The notes: a model not told the origin generated them from the letters alone. A DNA stretch of 64,000 nt from Pseudoalteromonas rubra (GCF_001482385.1 NZ_CP013612.1:496001-560000), one strand, 5' to 3'; numbered from the stretch's first letter, positions 1 through 9,365 are shown. Made by a program: numbers and translations.

Positions 1-248
1 TAATAGCCCTAGCGCAGCATCATGTGGACAATCCAGATTGCACACCAGAATCCTGGCTGGCAATTAAAGGAATAGGTCCCTGGACTGTGGACTATGCAAG
101 CATGCGGGGACTGAGTGCGCCGGATATTTATTTGGGCGGGGATCTCGGAGTGCAAAAAGCCATTGATAAGGTCGGGCAGATAGATGAGCCTGGCTGTGCG
201 CCATTTAGAAGCTATCTGACTTTTCAGCTATGGCAGCAAATAAAATAA
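1..248 (+). CDS. alkA: DNA-3-methyladenine glycosylase II (AlkA type), C-terminal part, cut by window start
   Basis: The frame is open from base 3, so the gene starts outside the window. The visible tail carries the helix-hairpin-helix of the HhH-GPD superfamily (LAIKGIGPWTVDYASMRG) followed by GGDLGVQKAI, which holds the conserved Asp of AlkA-type enzymes. These enzymes excise alkylated purines from DNA by breaking the N-glycosidic bond. In many gammaproteobacteria this domain ends an Ada-AlkA fusion, but the fusion partner cannot be checked here. The ogt gene follows 26 bp downstream on the same strand, which makes a small alkylation-repair operon likely. Confidence 0.85.
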   Translation, partial: IALAQHHVDNPDCTPESWLAIKGIGPWTVDYASMRGLSAPDIYLGGDLGVQKAIDKVGQIDEPGCAPFRSYLTFQLWQQIK

Positions 249-274
249 CGAGACGTTTATTCAGGGAGTAATTT

Positions 275-739
275 ATGACTATTCAAACCTATCTGGCCAG
301 TCCGGTTGGCGATATTACATTACAGGCAACTGATAAGGGGTTGAGTTATGTTGGCTTCGCGCCTAAATCTGTGTACTCAGAGGGGACCAATGAGCATCTT
401 AAGCGCACCTGCACTCAGTTAACCGAGTATTTTGCCGGGCAACGGAGTGAGTTTGATGTTGCTCTGGATACGCAGGGCACGCCTTTTCAACAAGCTGTGT
501 GGCAACTGCTGCGAGAAATCCCTTATGGCGAAATAAATACTTATGGTTGGATGGCAGCCAGACTTGGTAATCCGAAAGCTGTCCGGGCTGTCGGGGCTGC
601 CAATGGCAAAAACCCAATCAGCATTATCGTACCATGTCATCGCATTATTGGCGCAAACGGAAAGTTGACGGGATATGCCGGCGGATTGGAACGTAAATCC
701 TGGCTTTTAGCCCATGAAGGGATAAAAATTCCCCAGTAA
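275..739 (+). CDS. ogt: methylated-DNA--[protein]-cysteine S-methyltransferase
   Basis: Suicide repair protein that moves the methyl group from O6-methylguanine (and O4-methylthymine) in DNA onto its own cysteine. The 154-aa product has the usual short N-terminal half and a C-terminal DNA-binding half with the signature IIVPCHRII, which places the acceptor cysteine at residue 121. The [10 protein letters not shown] tail after it is typical. An AGGGAG ribosome site stands 8 bases before the ATG. It follows the AlkA-type glycosylase closely, so both may be expressed together against alkylation damage. Ogt and the C-terminal half of Ada share this domain. The lack of an N-terminal zinc/AraC part fits Ogt. 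Confidence 0.93.
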   Translation: MTIQTYLASPVGDITLQATDKGLSYVGFAPKSVYSEGTNEHLKRTCTQLTEYFAGQRSEFDVALDTQGTPFQQAVWQLLREIPYGEINTYGWMAARLGNPKAVRAVGAANGKNPISIIVPCHRIIGANGKLTGYAGGLERKSWLLAHEGIKIPQ

Positions 740-812
740 TGTAGGCTGTTCATAGCCAAGCTCTACGGTGAGTTATATACTAAGAGAAAGCCCGACCTAA
801 AGTCCTGTTTTA

Positions 813-1643
813 ATGCGATTGACTGTAATGTCGTTGATATTTTTGTTTGTTTGTTGCCAAGCTGCTGCGAAAGTATCCATCAGACTGTGTTACGAAGATA
901 AACATATTCCGCCATTTTTCCTGGGTAACGGGTTTGACGTGCCACAGGAAAACCCAGGCGCAACCATTGAGATACTCAGACACCTTGAAACCCAGGTAGA
1001 GGGCGTACAGTTTAAGTTTGTACGCAAACCCTGGCAACGTTGCTTGTACGAAATAAAACGCAATCGTGTTGATGCTGTGATTGCCAGTTACCGCCAAGCA
1101 CGGCAGGCCTTTTTGTCTTATCCGCTGAATGAAGATGGTTCCCCCGACACGCTGAGTTCTATTAGCCGATTCGGTACTTGTCTGGTCGGCATGACACAAC
1201 TAAAAACCGCGATTCACGAACGCAGTTATCCTATCAATCTGGCTGTGCCAAGAGGGTATTCAGTTGCCGACTCAGTAGGTAGCGATAAGTACACTATCCT
1301 GAACACTGATTCACAAAGTGATGCGTTTGAGTTAGTACTCAAGGGCAAGGTACATGGCACATTTGGCTTGTGCCAGGTAGATGGTAAGGCGGTCGAAGCC
1401 TTTCCTTATCGACGACAACTTGCTGCGGTTTATCCGCCGTTGGACATCAGCTTTGGTTACCTGACGTTTTCGAAGCAATTTAAAGCGCTGCATGCGCCAA
1501 CAGCAAAAGCCTTATGGTCTATGTTAAGTACCTCTGAACTGCACCATATCTACATTGCGTACATTAATCGCCAAAGCTATCCAGGTGATTCGCAAGGCAG
1601 TAGTCGAACCCCAACAAAAGTGCCATGGCAGGTATTTGACTAG
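813..1643 (+). CDS. orphan periplasmic solute-binding protein, amino-acid type (SBP family 3-like)
   Basis: A 276-aa protein with a cleavable signal peptide (hydrophobic residues 3-19, likely cut after the Ala-Ala before Lys20) and a mature part that opens with the IRLCYEDKHIPPFF segment typical of family 3 periplasmic binding proteins. The two-lobe architecture is inferred from length and weak motif similarity. No permease or ATPase gene is nearby, so it is unlikely to be half of a complete ABC importer made from this locus. Orphan proteins of this type are common in Alteromonadales and their ligands are mostly unknown. The upstream gene (ogt) ends 73 bp before it and tdk starts 63 bp after it. 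Confidence 0.6.
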   Translation: MRLTVMSLIFLFVCCQAAAKVSIRLCYEDKHIPPFFLGNGFDVPQENPGATIEILRHLETQVEGVQFKFVRKPWQRCLYEIKRNRVDAVIASYRQARQAFLSYPLNEDGSPDTLSSISRFGTCLVGMTQLKTAIHERSYPINLAVPRGYSVADSVGSDKYTILNTDSQSDAFELVLKGKVHGTFGLCQVDGKAVEAFPYRRQLAAVYPPLDISFGYLTFSKQFKALHAPTAKALWSMLSTSELHHIYIAYINRQSYPGDSQGSSRTPTKVPWQVFD

Positions 1644-1706
1644 GCTGGCTTAATTGTCTGAGTTTGGGTAGACTATCGCGAATTTTTTAGCGGCAGATAC
1701 GAGCAT

Positions 1707-2288
1707 ATGGCGCAACTTTATTTTTATTATTCGGCGATGAACGCCGGAAAATCCACCACATTATTGCAATCTGCATTTAATTATCGTGAGCGGGGTATGA
1801 ATCCGTTTATCCTGACCGCTGCACTCGATGACCGTGCCGGCGTTGGTAAGGTCGCATCTCGTATCGGGCTTGAAGCAGATGCACATACGTACGAGCCAGC
1901 AACGGATCTGTTGCACCTAATCAACCAGTCGCATGATAAGCAAGCGCTGGATTGTATTTTGGTCGACGAGAGTCAGTTTTTGAATAAACAGCAAGTCTCT
2001 CAGCTAACCGATGTGGTTGATTTGTTAGGGATCCCGGTATTGTGCTACGGGCTCAGAACCGATTTCCGTGGAGAGCTGTTCGAAGGTGCCCAGTATCTGC
2101 TGGCCTGGGCGGACAAGCTGATCGAATTGAAAACGGTCTGCCATTGTGGTCGCAAGGCGAACCATGTTCTGCGACTGGATGCGGCCGGAAATGCAATTGC
2201 TGATGGTGCCCAGGTTGAGATTGGCGGAAATGACCGTTACGTGTCGGTCTGCAGAAAGCACTATAAGGCTGAGCTCAATAGACTTTGA
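1707..2288 (+). CDS. tdk: thymidine kinase, type II
   Basis: Phosphorylates thymidine to dTMP with ATP in the pyrimidine salvage pathway, in the cytoplasm. The 193-aa length is normal for the bacterial family. The P-loop SAMNAGKST is at residues 9-17, the catalytic glutamate lies in ILVDESQF (Glu88), and the zinc-binding lasso domain has a CHC pair at 145-147 and Cys182/His185 near the C terminus. It converges on rlmF, with 12 bp between the two stop codons. Cytidine deaminase and uridine phosphorylase, two other salvage enzymes, lie 44 kb away in the same window. Confidence 0.95.
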   Translation: MAQLYFYYSAMNAGKSTTLLQSAFNYRERGMNPFILTAALDDRAGVGKVASRIGLEADAHTYEPATDLLHLINQSHDKQALDCILVDESQFLNKQQVSQLTDVVDLLGIPVLCYGLRTDFRGELFEGAQYLLAWADKLIELKTVCHCGRKANHVLRLDAAGNAIADGAQVEIGGNDRYVSVCRKHYKAELNRL

Positions 2289-2300
2289 GCTCATACTTAA

Positions 2301-3167
2301 CTAAAAACACCAGGCGATAAAGCGGCTGACTTTTTGACCCTGGTGCATATCAATGACTTTTACTTCGCTTGCTTTGACCGCTTGCAGGGCTTTTTTCAAG
2401 GCCGGCAGATTGTCTTTTTTCGATACGAGTGAAGTGAACCAGCCAACCTGACCTGCAAAATCCTGGCTTTCGTGGATCATCGACTTAATGAACGCCAGTT
2501 CACCGCCCGGACACCATAGTTCAGGTGCATGACCGCCAAAATTTAACTGTCCGGTTTTTTGGGATTTGCCCAGATTACGCCACTTTCGTGCTGTTCCTGC
2601 TTGGGCTGCCTGCTCACTCTCATGAAAAGGCGGATTACACATCGTCAGATGGTAGGTATCTTTTACGTTAATGATCCCATGAAAAATGGCCTGCTGATCT
2701 TTTTGCTGTTTTATTTTAATCCCCAGCCCATTCGCTTTCGCGATGGTTTGTGCCACCGAAACGGCCATCGGGTTGATGTCAGAGCCGGTAAACTGCCAGC
2801 CATATTCAGCTTGCCCAATCAGCGGGTAAATCAGGTTCGCACCAGTACCAATGTCGAGGCAACGGATCTGCTTCCCGGTTGGGATTTCGCCCTGATTTTC
2901 ATCGGCCAGTAAATCTGCTAGCGCATGAATATAATCAGCCCGGCCAGGGACGGGCGGGCACAAAAATGGTTCTGGTAATTGCCAGAGTTTGACCCCATAG
3001 TCGCTGGCAAGCAGTGCCTGATTCAATGCAACTACTGCAACGCGATCGCTAAAGTCTATGGTGTCGTCACCATGCGGGTTGTTGCGCAGGTGTTGCGTGA
3101 GTGCCGGATTTACCTGGCAAAGACGGGCGAAGTCATAGCCCTGTTGGTGTTTATTTCTGGGGTGCAT
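2301..3167 (-). CDS. rlmF: 23S rRNA (adenine(1618)-N(6))-methyltransferase RlmF
   Basis: SAM-dependent enzyme that N6-methylates A1618 of 23S rRNA. The N terminus MHPRNKHQQGYDF with the following NPHGDDTIDFSD is diagnostic of RlmF (YbiN). The SAM-binding motif LDIGTGAN is at residues 104-111 and the catalytic NPPF motif of N6-adenine methyltransferases at 178-181. The length (288 aa) is normal. It is read towards tdk and away from the alpha/beta hydrolase, with a 152-bp divergent gap on its 5' side. Confidence 0.93.
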   Translation of the reverse strand: MHPRNKHQQGYDFARLCQVNPALTQHLRNNPHGDDTIDFSDRVAVVALNQALLASDYGVKLWQLPEPFLCPPVPGRADYIHALADLLADENQGEIPTGKQIRCLDIGTGANLIYPLIGQAEYGWQFTGSDINPMAVSVAQTIAKANGLGIKIKQQKDQQAIFHGIINVKDTYHLTMCNPPFHESEQAAQAGTARKWRNLGKSQKTGQLNFGGHAPELWCPGGELAFIKSMIHESQDFAGQVGWFTSLVSKKDNLPALKKALQAVKASEVKVIDMHQGQKVSRFIAWCF

Positions 3168-3319
3168 TGAATGATTGTTATCTTACTTCATTGATACGCC
3201 ATTATATCGAAATTATGCGTTTTGCGCTGCTTCTTTCCCTGCAAAGATCGAATGAGCCAGCTTGCGACGGTTGAATGCTGCTGGTACGATGAGTTTAAAA
3301 AATCACGTAACAATCAGAT

Positions 3320-4225
3320 ATGATCATACAAAACTCGCTTTATGTGCCTGTTGGGGAAGGGTATCAGCTGCATCTTCGCCATATTTATCAGCAACAGAAA
3401 ATGGGCCCTACTGTGTTGCTTATCCATGGTGCTGTTGAAAATGGCAAGATCTTTTACACCCAAAGTAATAAAGGCCTTGCCCCTTTTCTGGCCGAACAGG
3501 GCTATCAGTGTTTTGTGGCGGATTTGCGAGGCAGAGGGGGAAGTAAACCTGCCATCAGCAAAGGGGATAAGCACGGTCAGACAGAATCGATTGTTGAAGA
3601 TATTCCCGCTATTCTTGCGCACATCACGGCAATGACCGGTAAGCGGCCTCAGTTCTGGGTTGCGCACTCCTGGGGTGGGGTGTTGTTGAACAGTGTTCTA
3701 GCAAGGTTTCCTGAAGAGATAGAACATATCAGTGCCTGTGTTTACTTTGGCACTAAAAGGAGCCTCTATAATCGGCACCCAGAAAAGCTGCTCAAGGCTA
3801 ATGTGATCTGGTATACGCTGGCATTCTGGCAGGTCAGAAAGCATGGTTACCTGCCTGCTCGCCAGCTAAAGTGGGGCTCTGATAATGAAACACGTAAATC
3901 TCATGCTCAGAGTGTGCAGTGGGCGAAACGCCGACCCTGGGTAGATAGCGATGACGGCTTTGATTACGCTGCGGCATTAAAAGACAAGGCACTGCCTCCG
4001 ACATTACATATTGCGGGCGTCAAAGACAAAGCACTGGCACAGCCAGTAGACATCAGGCAGTTTATGGCTGAGTCGGGAACGGGCACTCAGGAGATTACTG
4101 TGTATGGCAGGCGCTATGGTCACCAGTATGATTACGATCATATCAATATGCTTACGCACAGCGCCGCGCATCACGACCAGTTTTCCGATCTACTGGCCTG
4201 GTTCGAACGGTACGGACATATCTGA
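3320..4225 (+). CDS. alpha/beta-fold hydrolase
   Basis: A 301-aa cytoplasmic hydrolase without a signal peptide. The oxyanion-hole strand LLIHGAVENG (residues 33-42), the DLRGRGGS segment and the nucleophile elbow AHSWGG (Ser117) place it in the alpha/beta hydrolase superfamily. A late histidine near YDHINML is a candidate for the third catalytic residue. The substrate is unknown. The stop codon directly abuts the stop codon of the convergent sulfotransferase gene with no spacer. It could be an esterase or lysophospholipase-like enzyme, but nothing in the sequence decides this. Confidence 0.8.
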   Translation: MIIQNSLYVPVGEGYQLHLRHIYQQQKMGPTVLLIHGAVENGKIFYTQSNKGLAPFLAEQGYQCFVADLRGRGGSKPAISKGDKHGQTESIVEDIPAILAHITAMTGKRPQFWVAHSWGGVLLNSVLARFPEEIEHISACVYFGTKRSLYNRHPEKLLKANVIWYTLAFWQVRKHGYLPARQLKWGSDNETRKSHAQSVQWAKRRPWVDSDDGFDYAAALKDKALPPTLHIAGVKDKALAQPVDIRQFMAESGTGTQEITVYGRRYGHQYDYDHINMLTHSAAHHDQFSDLLAWFERYGHI

Positions 4226-5671
4226 TTAATGCGGGTCGGGCTGGGCCAGCTCTTTTTTCATCTGTGCTTCGAACTTTTTCCAGTTTACCAGGGGCGCCGT
4301 ATTCAGTGGCTTGCGCACCTGAGCTTTACTCAGTGTTGACACAACCTTGTGGCTTTTATAGAACTCCATACATTCAGGCTCGTACTTTTGATACATAAAG
4401 TTAAGTGCCTTGCGGATCTCCCGCTCCGGTTCCTCAAGCAATTTTTCGTAGCTCATAGTGTGGATGTTGCGTGGGAGCATCGTCTTAAAGTGCGTCATCA
4501 CGTCATCGGTCAAATCGCTATATAACTGATACTCTTGTAAAGAGCAGAAGTAGGGCTCATCTTCAGCAAAGTGATTGCTATACACGGACCAGGCATTTGG
4601 CATAAAGTCCCGGGTCATATGGATAAAGCGGGCGTCCGGGAACATTTTGTAGATCAGGCCAATATTCTGGAAATTGGCAGGCAACTTGTTGATCACGGCT
4701 TCTTCTGCAACTCGATGGCGTTTTATTTCATCGACGTATAAATTACGGCAATGGTCGAGCATCGAGGTACTCAGTGTTTTGGTGCAATCCGGAAATGGCG
4801 CTTCGTTGCGCATGCTCAGATAAGGCACAATATCGTCACTAATGACCGTACTTTCGCCCATAGAGCCTACTTGAGAGTGCTGGATCAACATTTGTTCCAG
4901 CAAAGTGGAGCCAGTCCGAGGCAGGCCAACGATAAAGACGGGGGTAAACGTTGCCCTGACTTTATCTGGCGGTCTTGAAAAAAATGCCTCATCAAAACTG
5001 CTTTTCAAATACTCAAAAAAGGGCTGCATGGCAGAGGTATGAAAGTCACAGAGCGCATGCTGAGCCGCATTGGCTTGCTGGTAATGTGCGAAAGCTGCAT
5101 CAATATCTGTGAGCTTTTCATAGGCATGTGCTTTAGCGTAATGAACCACAATGTGTATTCTGGGGTTATCCAGGTCTGCATTAAGTGTATCGAGCAGTGC
5201 CAAATACTCGGTTAGCTTTTCGCCCTCTGTGAGCTTGATTAATTCGTGGAGCATGAAAACCGTAATGGCGGAATGAGGGCAAGATAAGCCAGCATGAAAC
5301 ACATTCCGTGCGTTGTCGATAAATCCATAGTCGAGATAAAACTGCCCTAAATGATAGTGAGCCTGGGCGTTATGCCTGGCAACACTCAGGGTGTATTCAA
5401 GTACTGTTTTTGCATCAACGGGTGAGCCAACCGCGACAAACGCATCAGCCAGCGCATAGAGCGGATCGAGCATTTTAGGTAAGTGTTCACAGGCGCGTTT
5501 CAGATAATAGATGGCGTTATCGTATTGTTCGAGCCGCATACAGATCCTGCCAAGGCCAAACAGGGCCTTGCCGTTTTTTGGATTCTGTTTAAGCACTTGT
5601 TTGAACATAAACTCGGCTTCGCGAAGCCGGTTTTCTTCGAGTAATTCGGAGGCTCTTTCTAGCAGTAACAT
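4226..5671 (-). CDS. TPR-repeat sulfotransferase family protein
   Basis: A 481-aa protein with an N-terminal array of tetratricopeptide-like helices (about residues 1-205, for example NPKNGKALFGLGRICMRLEQ) and a C-terminal sulfotransferase domain (about 240-470). The domain begins with the 5'-phosphosulfate loop FIVGLPRTGSTLLEQ (residues 247-260), which binds PAPS. Later, RFIHMTRDFMPNAWSVY resembles the 3'-phosphate-binding segment. Relatives transfer sulfate from PAPS to protein tyrosine or small acceptors. The substrate here is unknown. The gene lies 92 bp downstream of a TonB-dependent receptor on the same strand, with a terminator hairpin between them. Confidence 0.85.
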   Translation of the reverse strand: MLLLERASELLEENRLREAEFMFKQVLKQNPKNGKALFGLGRICMRLEQYDNAIYYLKRACEHLPKMLDPLYALADAFVAVGSPVDAKTVLEYTLSVARHNAQAHYHLGQFYLDYGFIDNARNVFHAGLSCPHSAITVFMLHELIKLTEGEKLTEYLALLDTLNADLDNPRIHIVVHYAKAHAYEKLTDIDAAFAHYQQANAAQHALCDFHTSAMQPFFEYLKSSFDEAFFSRPPDKVRATFTPVFIVGLPRTGSTLLEQMLIQHSQVGSMGESTVISDDIVPYLSMRNEAPFPDCTKTLSTSMLDHCRNLYVDEIKRHRVAEEAVINKLPANFQNIGLIYKMFPDARFIHMTRDFMPNAWSVYSNHFAEDEPYFCSLQEYQLYSDLTDDVMTHFKTMLPRNIHTMSYEKLLEEPEREIRKALNFMYQKYEPECMEFYKSHKVVSTLSKAQVRKPLNTAPLVNWKKFEAQMKKELAQPDPH

Positions 5672-5706
5672 GTGGTTATAAATAGTTTTTTATACATGAT
5701 AGAAAT

Positions 5707-5741
5707 AAAAAGGGGAAATAGCTATAGCTACTTCCCCCTTT
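5707..5741 (-). terminator. rho-independent terminator after the TonB receptor gene
   Basis: On the minus strand a stem pairs a run of A/G-rich bases with TTCCCC, closing around a TAGCTATAGC centre, and is followed by TTTTTATTTC. It lies just after the stop codon of the 896-aa receptor and just before the sulfotransferase gene on the same strand. It should end or attenuate transcription between the two. Confidence 0.7.
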
Positions 5742-5763
5742 GTTTCTGGGTTACAGTAAGTCG

Positions 5764-8424
5764 TTAGAAGGTGTATGTTGCTTTTACGTAGTAGAAGCCA
5801 CCGTTAATGCCAAATGGAGAGGTTTCGTAGTAGATACCGCCCCAAGTGTTTGAAGGCGTAAGCTCTGTGTTGCCATCTTCCAGGAAGTCGACCACTTTCT
5901 CAGCATCCTGGTCGAAGATGTTGTTAGCACCGACCGTCAGGCTAATATTTTCAGTTGCAAAGTATGTCAACTCGGCATCGAATGTGAATGTTGGGTCAGC
6001 CATGATAGCAGTTGCATCATAGTCGACGTGTACACCCTGGTATTCGCCATAGTAGTTGTAACGCAGGAAGCCTGAGAATTCTTCCCATTGTTGCGTCCAG
6101 GTATAGGTCGCTCGGTGCTGTGGCAAGTCTTTCTCAAGACGGGCTACCTTGAAATCACCTGTGATGACAGAGAACTCGTCAACTTCAGTTTCATTCCAGT
6201 TATACGCAGCACTGAAAGTGGCAAAGCCGCCTAGCAGGTCCATAGAGTAGTTAGCAACAACGTCAACACCCTGAGTTGTGGTATCGAAGTCATTGGTAAA
6301 GAAGGACACTTGCGCGATGCTGTCGACGTTAGGTACGCCATCTGCTTTCAAAGCTTCTTTTTGTGCCAGGGTCAAATCAATCTTATTCGACTGACTCAGA
6401 CGGTCTTCTACCTTAATGTTGTAGTAGTCAATCGTCAGGAACCAGTCACCTGATTGATAAACACCACCGAATGTGTAACTCTGTGACTCTTCAGGCTGAA
6501 GTTCGGTACCGCCCAGAATTTGGGAAACTGGGTTAGTAGGTGGCAGCAGTGCCGAGTCAACCAATACACCACTACTCAGGTTGGTTTGTACGTTACTCAC
6601 GTTTGCCTGGCCGACTGTTGGAGCACGGAAGCCCGAGCTAACAGAGCCACGTAATGCAATGTCTTCAGTAACATGATATTGCCAGGTCACTTTGTAATTG
6701 GTAGTAGAGCCGAATGAGTCATAATCTTCGAAGCGCAGTGCCCAACCCATTAAAAATTCTTCGGTGAATGGCGTTTCAATATCGACGTAAGCTGCGTAGT
6801 TACGACGCGAAAATTCCCCACCAGCTGAAGGCTGGAAGCCAGGGAAACCATTTGAACCGATACCAAACCCTTGGGTCGTTAATGGCCCTGCGATGAATGA
6901 GGCTTCATCACCAGGAATCACTTCAAAGGTTTCTTCGTGCCATTCAAAACCAACCGCGACGTTAACATCGTAGGCCAGGTCAAAGTCATACCCTTTAGAG
7001 AAGTCGGCGTTAAAGTTCTTCTCAAGCTGAATGTACTTACCCGGGCTAAACTCCATTGGCGTGTCTGGACCCAACGACGCGTTGACCGTGTTAGTTATAA
7101 AGTAGCGTGATTCATTACGGCCAACCGAGCCACTGAAATCGTAGTAGGCGCCTTTGAGGAAGCCATCAGTGAATTCCCCTTTGGTACCAATGGTCAAAGA
7201 AGTATCTGTAATGTTGCCGCCAAAGAAAGGCGTAAAACCTGCTGGCAGGATATTGTTAAATGCAAAACAGTTGGCAGCTGCAAGTGAATCTAATGCCGCT
7301 TGATCCGGCAGACCATTGGCCTGGATTTCAACCACTGGGCAGTTCAGCTGTTGGTCATAGCCATCCAATGAACCGACTAGTACCGTTGGGTTTGCTGCAT
7401 CCCAGGCTGCTTGTTGCGCTTCGTCTGTCAGGTGACGTCGTGCAGGAGCACCGTCGACATTACGGATCACACCGCCGTATACACCCGGACGCGTTGTTGG
7501 ATTACGATAATAGAACCCGCCCTTCACATCGCGCTCAGAGTAGTTACCAAACATGTAAAACTGAGAGTCATTGGTCAGTTCAAGACCAACATTACCAAAC
7601 AGTGTGATGTCGTCTTTAATTTCTGGTGCCCCCCAAACCTGAGCCGGGTCTCTAACACCTTGTAAGCCCGCATCTATAAATGCTTGCGCATCAGGGCGTT
7701 GAACACTACGGCTGGTTGGATCGGCTTCTTTGTATTGGAAGCTTAAGTTAGCAAAACCTTGGTCAGTAAAGGGCAGACCTATGTTACCTTCGATGGTTGT
7801 TGTGTCGCCGTCGCCTTCATAATATTGGCCTTGTTTGACGGAAACGCTGCCGCCTTCTGAAGCATCCTTAAGTACAAAGTTCAGTACCCCGGCAATGGCG
7901 TCTGAACCATATTGTGCCGCAGCACCATCACGCAGTACTTCCACTTGTTTGAGCGCAATGCTGGGGATTACGGAAATATCCGGGCCCTGAGCACCATCGT
8001 TGATACCACCGCCTAGGAAGGCGATCACGGAAGAGCGGTGACGGCGCTTACCGTTGAGTAAGATTAGAGTAGAGTCTGCTGGCAGGCCTCGCAGGTTTGC
8101 GGGACGGACCAAGCTGGCTGCGTCACTGATTGGGTTGGCGTGAACGTTGAGAGAAGGAACGGACCCTTTCAATAATTCCAGCATGTCGTCGCCACCGGCC
8201 TTGCTTATCTCATCGCCACCAATGATATCGATGGGAACGGGAGAGTCACCAACCGAGCGTGGTGCAGCACGTGAGCCCACCACAGCGATTTTTTCAATTT
8301 TTTTGTTTTCGGCTCCAGCATCGGCCTCTTCTGCCTGTACGCTGGTTACCGCCAACCCCATTGTTGCTGTTGACGCTAATGCAAAATTAATCGCACGACT
8401 TAACGCGTTTTTCTGTAGTTTCAT
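5764..8424 (-). CDS. TonB-dependent outer-membrane receptor (substrate unknown)
   Basis: I choose the ATG at 8424 (MKLQKN...) because GGGGAAA precedes it at a good distance. An in-frame ATG ten codons upstream lacks a clear site. The 886-aa product has a signal peptide ending near VTSVQA, a plug domain with VAVVGSR-like TonB-box region, LILLNGKRRHRSS and VEVLRDGAAAQYGSDAIAGVLNFVLKD, and a long beta-barrel ending in the outer-membrane signature YTF. Receptors of this kind import scarce nutrients across the outer membrane using TonB energy. The plug is of the sort seen in marine bacteria for organic substrates. No Fur box is seen upstream, and a palindrome lies at 8531-8559. Confidence 0.93.
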   Translation of the reverse strand: MKLQKNALSRAINFALASTATMGLAVTSVQAEEADAGAENKKIEKIAVVGSRAAPRSVGDSPVPIDIIGGDEISKAGGDDMLELLKGSVPSLNVHANPISDAASLVRPANLRGLPADSTLILLNGKRRHRSSVIAFLGGGINDGAQGPDISVIPSIALKQVEVLRDGAAAQYGSDAIAGVLNFVLKDASEGGSVSVKQGQYYEGDGDTTTIEGNIGLPFTDQGFANLSFQYKEADPTSRSVQRPDAQAFIDAGLQGVRDPAQVWGAPEIKDDITLFGNVGLELTNDSQFYMFGNYSERDVKGGFYYRNPTTRPGVYGGVIRNVDGAPARRHLTDEAQQAAWDAANPTVLVGSLDGYDQQLNCPVVEIQANGLPDQAALDSLAAANCFAFNNILPAGFTPFFGGNITDTSLTIGTKGEFTDGFLKGAYYDFSGSVGRNESRYFITNTVNASLGPDTPMEFSPGKYIQLEKNFNADFSKGYDFDLAYDVNVAVGFEWHEETFEVIPGDEASFIAGPLTTQGFGIGSNGFPGFQPSAGGEFSRRNYAAYVDIETPFTEEFLMGWALRFEDYDSFGSTTNYKVTWQYHVTEDIALRGSVSSGFRAPTVGQANVSNVQTNLSSGVLVDSALLPPTNPVSQILGGTELQPEESQSYTFGGVYQSGDWFLTIDYYNIKVEDRLSQSNKIDLTLAQKEALKADGVPNVDSIAQVSFFTNDFDTTTQGVDVVANYSMDLLGGFATFSAAYNWNETEVDEFSVITGDFKVARLEKDLPQHRATYTWTQQWEEFSGFLRYNYYGEYQGVHVDYDATAIMADPTFTFDAELTYFATENISLTVGANNIFDQDAEKVVDFLEDGNTELTPSNTWGGIYYETSPFGINGGFYYVKATYTF

Positions 8425-8864
8425 CCTGTTTCCCCAGTTATTATATGTTGTCATTTCTTACAATATACACAAATTGCGCACTTTATATTAACCTAATGTG
8501 TACTGGTTATTAAAGATAATTGCAAATATGTTCACTGCACCTTTAAAGGTAGCAGTGAATTTTACTAGGTCAAATTTTTCAATAACTTTTTGTTTGTGGT
8601 ACAAAAAATAGTGTTTTTTTGGGGGTTTTTAAGGTACATGTCAGCATGAGATATGTTCACCAAAATGTCATTATTGTGCACTCCAGCGCGATTGTTTGTT
8701 GAAATGTTTAAAATGTGAACTGTTGTATTCTTCATCTAACTCGCTCATTTGTTATCGTCAAGCGGGTATTCGACTAATCGGTGAGGGGCTGTTGGTCAGA
8801 CGTATGTAGGCTAACGTCTCGTTTTTATTTCTGCTAGTATTGGCAATACTAAGATTTCCCAAGT
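8425..8864. other. divergent intergenic region, 440 bp, AT-rich
   Basis: The region separates the minus-strand TonB receptor from the plus-strand LETM1-like gene, so it must hold both promoters. It contains long T-rich tracts, several TTCAC/GTGAA elements and one strong palindrome (listed separately). I see no convincing ORF or RNA gene in it. Confidence 0.6.
8531..8559. promoter_or_regulatory. near-perfect inverted repeat, candidate operator of the TonB receptor
   Basis: TTCACTGC and GCAGTGAA flank a central ACCTTTAAAGGT, with one extra base on the right arm. It sits about 107 bp upstream of the receptor start codon in the divergent region and has no T-tail, which fits a repressor or activator site better than a terminator. 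The cognate regulator is unknown. Confidence 0.45.
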
Positions 8865-9251
8865 ATGTTAATGCGATTAATTAAAGTAGTGCACAAAGCG
8901 CCCATTCGAGTTGCAAGGATCAGCAAGAAGCGTCAGCAAATCAGGCTCAGGCGCGCCTTGGTTGGGTTGAAAATAGCGTTGGCTCAGGAAAAGCAAGAAA
9001 CCCGAGAGATGCTGGATATTTATAAGCGATACCCTCAGGGTGGTGTGTCTAAGCAAGAGCTGGCGGCGGCAAATCAGCAGTTTTTTGATATTTTAAAAGG
9101 GCTGGGTCTTGGGGTGTTTGCTTTATTGCCTTTTGCGCCCATTACCATTCCGCTGATTGTGAAGCTCGGCCAGTGGTTAGGGGTTGACGTGTTACCCAGC
9201 TCGTTTTCTTTGGGAAAAAAGCCTAAAAACTCCGACAAATCAGCTGACTAA
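8865..9251 (+). CDS. small LETM1-like protein
   Basis: A 128-aa protein with a very basic N terminus (residues 1-40 rich in Lys/Arg), an amphipathic stretch at 40-75, and one hydrophobic segment LLPFAPITIPLIVKLGQWLG (about 87-106) followed by DVLPSSF. The PF...IPL..KL....LPS.F pattern resembles the core of LETM1-family proteins, which in mitochondria bind ribosomes at the inner membrane and affect cation homeostasis. This assignment rests on motif resemblance only. The start could also be the ATG two codons later. The gene stands alone, with the aminopeptidase gene 114 bp downstream. Confidence 0.6.
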   Translation: MLMRLIKVVHKAPIRVARISKKRQQIRLRRALVGLKIALAQEKQETREMLDIYKRYPQGGVSKQELAAANQQFFDILKGLGLGVFALLPFAPITIPLIVKLGQWLGVDVLPSSFSLGKKPKNSDKSAD

Positions 9252-9365
9252 GAATCGACAGATAGCTGTTCCCACTTTATTACTGTGCTTTGTGCATCCA
9301 GTGAGTGAAATATTTTTCCCACCTTGGTATTCTCTTGTCAGGTTTATGTAATTCAAGAGGCACGT

